64,000 nt of DNA, taken from assembly GCF_000876655.1 (NCBI RefSeq), contig NZ_JYCN01000009.1, forward strand, positions 271,833 to 335,832, read 5' to 3'. Position numbers and translations under genes: made by a program. The notes under the pieces are model-generated. The model searched no databases and was not told the origin of the DNA. It worked only from the letters and a program-made list of their open reading frames with translations. The stretch comes from Arthrobacter sp. SPG23 (GTDB taxonomy: Bacteria; Actinomycetota; Actinomycetes; Actinomycetales; Micrococcaceae). Numbering within the stretch: position 1 is the stretch's first letter; each line of letters starts with the position of its first letter. Shown piece after piece: positions 63,547-64,000 of the stretch.

Positions 63547-63773
63547 CCAACCCAACGATGGCCAACCCCGCCGAACCAATCAGTGGGCAGATCTGTTGGC
63601 CATCACCGGGCAGTTTTACTGGCCACCAGCGGGCACATCAACTGACCGCACATGGGCAGAATCTAATGGCCATTGACAACGGATCGACCTATTCTTCGCA
63701 ATCCAAATCTAGCCGGACTGAGACGCTCTTGAAATCTGCAAAAACGTCTGAGGCACTCGGTACAGCTGCCGAC

Positions 63774-64000
63774 ATGGCGATGATGGCAGAGAAAACAGGT
63801 TTGCTCGAACAACGCTTGGTGAGGGACATCGAAGGCATGTTCTTCATCCCGGCCTATCAGCGCGGATACCGTTGGGGCGTCGAGGAGGTCACCCGCCTCC
63901 TAGATGATGTTGCCGAGAGCCGAGAGCCGAGAGCCGAGAGCCGAGAGCCGAGAGCCGAGAGCCGAGAGCCGAGAGCCGAGAGCCGAGAGCCGAGGCAGTC
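63774..64000 (+). CDS. DUF262 (GmrSD-like) protein, partial at right edge
   Basis: The frame runs off the right edge; 75 residues are visible from ATG 63774. IEGMFFIPAYQRGYRWGVEE and TRLLDDV are the conserved start of DUF262, the ParB-like NTPase domain of GmrS-type modification-dependent restriction enzymes. The open frame extends upstream to ATG 63666, which lies inside the IS21 right end, so the insertion may have replaced the native promoter and offers a new start. After residue 46 the frame enters a 7-bp tandem repeat that encodes AESREPR over and over. The unit is not a multiple of three. Confidence 0.75.
   Translation, partial: MAMMAEKTGLLEQRLVRDIEGMFFIPAYQRGYRWGVEEVTRLLDDVAESREPRAESREPRAESREPRAESREPRQ
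63912..63994 (+). repeat. Heptanucleotide tandem repeat (GCCGAGA)11 plus partial copy
   Basis: Eleven perfect copies of GCCGAGA (63912-63988) and a six-base partial copy (63989-63994). Within the DUF262 gene three units encode one AESREPR block. Loss or gain of one unit shifts the frame. Confidence 0.92.

Larger units (their letters stand above)
61038..63678 (+). mobile_element. IS21-family insertion sequence, complete
   Basis: The 2641-bp element begins TGTTAGCGGCC and ends GGCCATTGACA, with the TG...CA termini of IS21. Each end has four short repeats of the pattern GGCCAN(5-7)YTGCCC: left copies at 61045, 61069, 61091 and 61114; right copies, inverted, at 63585, 63608, 63631 and 63654. It carries intact istA and istB overlapping by 4 nt. 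The 6-bp flanking duplication ACGGAT shows the insertion is recent enough to be undisturbed. It separates the HNH gene from a DUF262 gene. Confidence 0.9.

Noticed and set aside
63912..63994. CRISPR array
   Set aside because: The repeat is a 7-bp head-to-tail tract without spacers; no CRISPR or cas gene is seen in the window.

Overview
The window reads as chromosomal DNA of a high-GC Gram-positive actinobacterium. Codon usage, protein style and gene content point to Arthrobacter sensu lato (Arthrobacter, Pseudarthrobacter or Paenarthrobacter, family Micrococcaceae). This is inference from protein resemblance; there is no rRNA or other marker in the window.

Layout. (1) 1-9.4 kb is a catabolic cluster: a DoeA/EutD-like M24 hydrolase and a D-2-hydroxyacid dehydrogenase on the minus strand, divergent from a class III aminotransferase, a giant FAD/Fe-S oxidoreductase, a semialdehyde dehydrogenase and an MHS-type transporter that ends in a strong terminator. 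Two matching operators (ATTGTTKACAAT) sit at the two promoter regions. (2) 9.4-12.7 kb is worn ground: a nitrilase relic whose catalytic Cys codon is a stop, a SAM methyltransferase, a membrane/coiled-coil protein and a truncated diacylglycerol kinase. (3) 12.7-17.7 kb is an amino-acid module: TPP enzyme, Lrp/AsnC regulator, HisC-like aminotransferase and APC permease. (4) 18-22 kb holds accessory small genes: an EF-hand-containing protein, two zinc-ribbon miniproteins (one only 55 aa), a PD-(D/E)XK_4 protein and a 38-bp palindrome.

(5) 21.9-33.6 kb is a minus-strand, apparently co-transcribed DNA-processing cassette: a NERD-helicase, a protein fusing an SF2 helicase to a complete sigma-70 factor, a coiled-coil protein, a two-TM membrane protein, and an AddB-like/AddA-like helicase-nuclease pair. 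Several junctions overlap by 1-4 nt. (6) 33.9-39.2 kb carries a repeat-bearing hypothetical protein, an RNase H-fold protein, and a compact NAD/ADP-ribose module: ADP-ribosylglycohydrolase fused to a dual-specificity phosphatase, an ARPP-1-like protein, and a divergent NrtR-like Nudix regulator with two paired operators between them.

(7) 39.4-60.9 kb is the major defence-like island, of visibly lower GC. It has two unrecognised proteins, a 1799-aa DruE-like DEAD helicase with Zn cysteines and a DUF1998-like tail, an AAA-type ATPase with a defence-associated N-terminal domain, a DptG-sized protein, a 1859-aa HerA/FtsK-type ATPase with an embedded PD-(D/E)XK nuclease, a cytosine-5 DNA methyltransferase, a Vsr endonuclease, and an HNH endonuclease preceded by a 45-aa ORF. 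The combination does not match any one named system I know. It looks like a Druantia-type helicase arm next to a DptFGH-like ATPase/nuclease arm, with its own methylation and mismatch repair. (8) 61.0-63.7 kb is an intact IS21-family element with a 6-bp target duplication, inserted just upstream of a DUF262 (GmrSD-like) gene that runs off the right edge. That gene contains eleven copies of a 7-bp repeat, so it may be phase variable.
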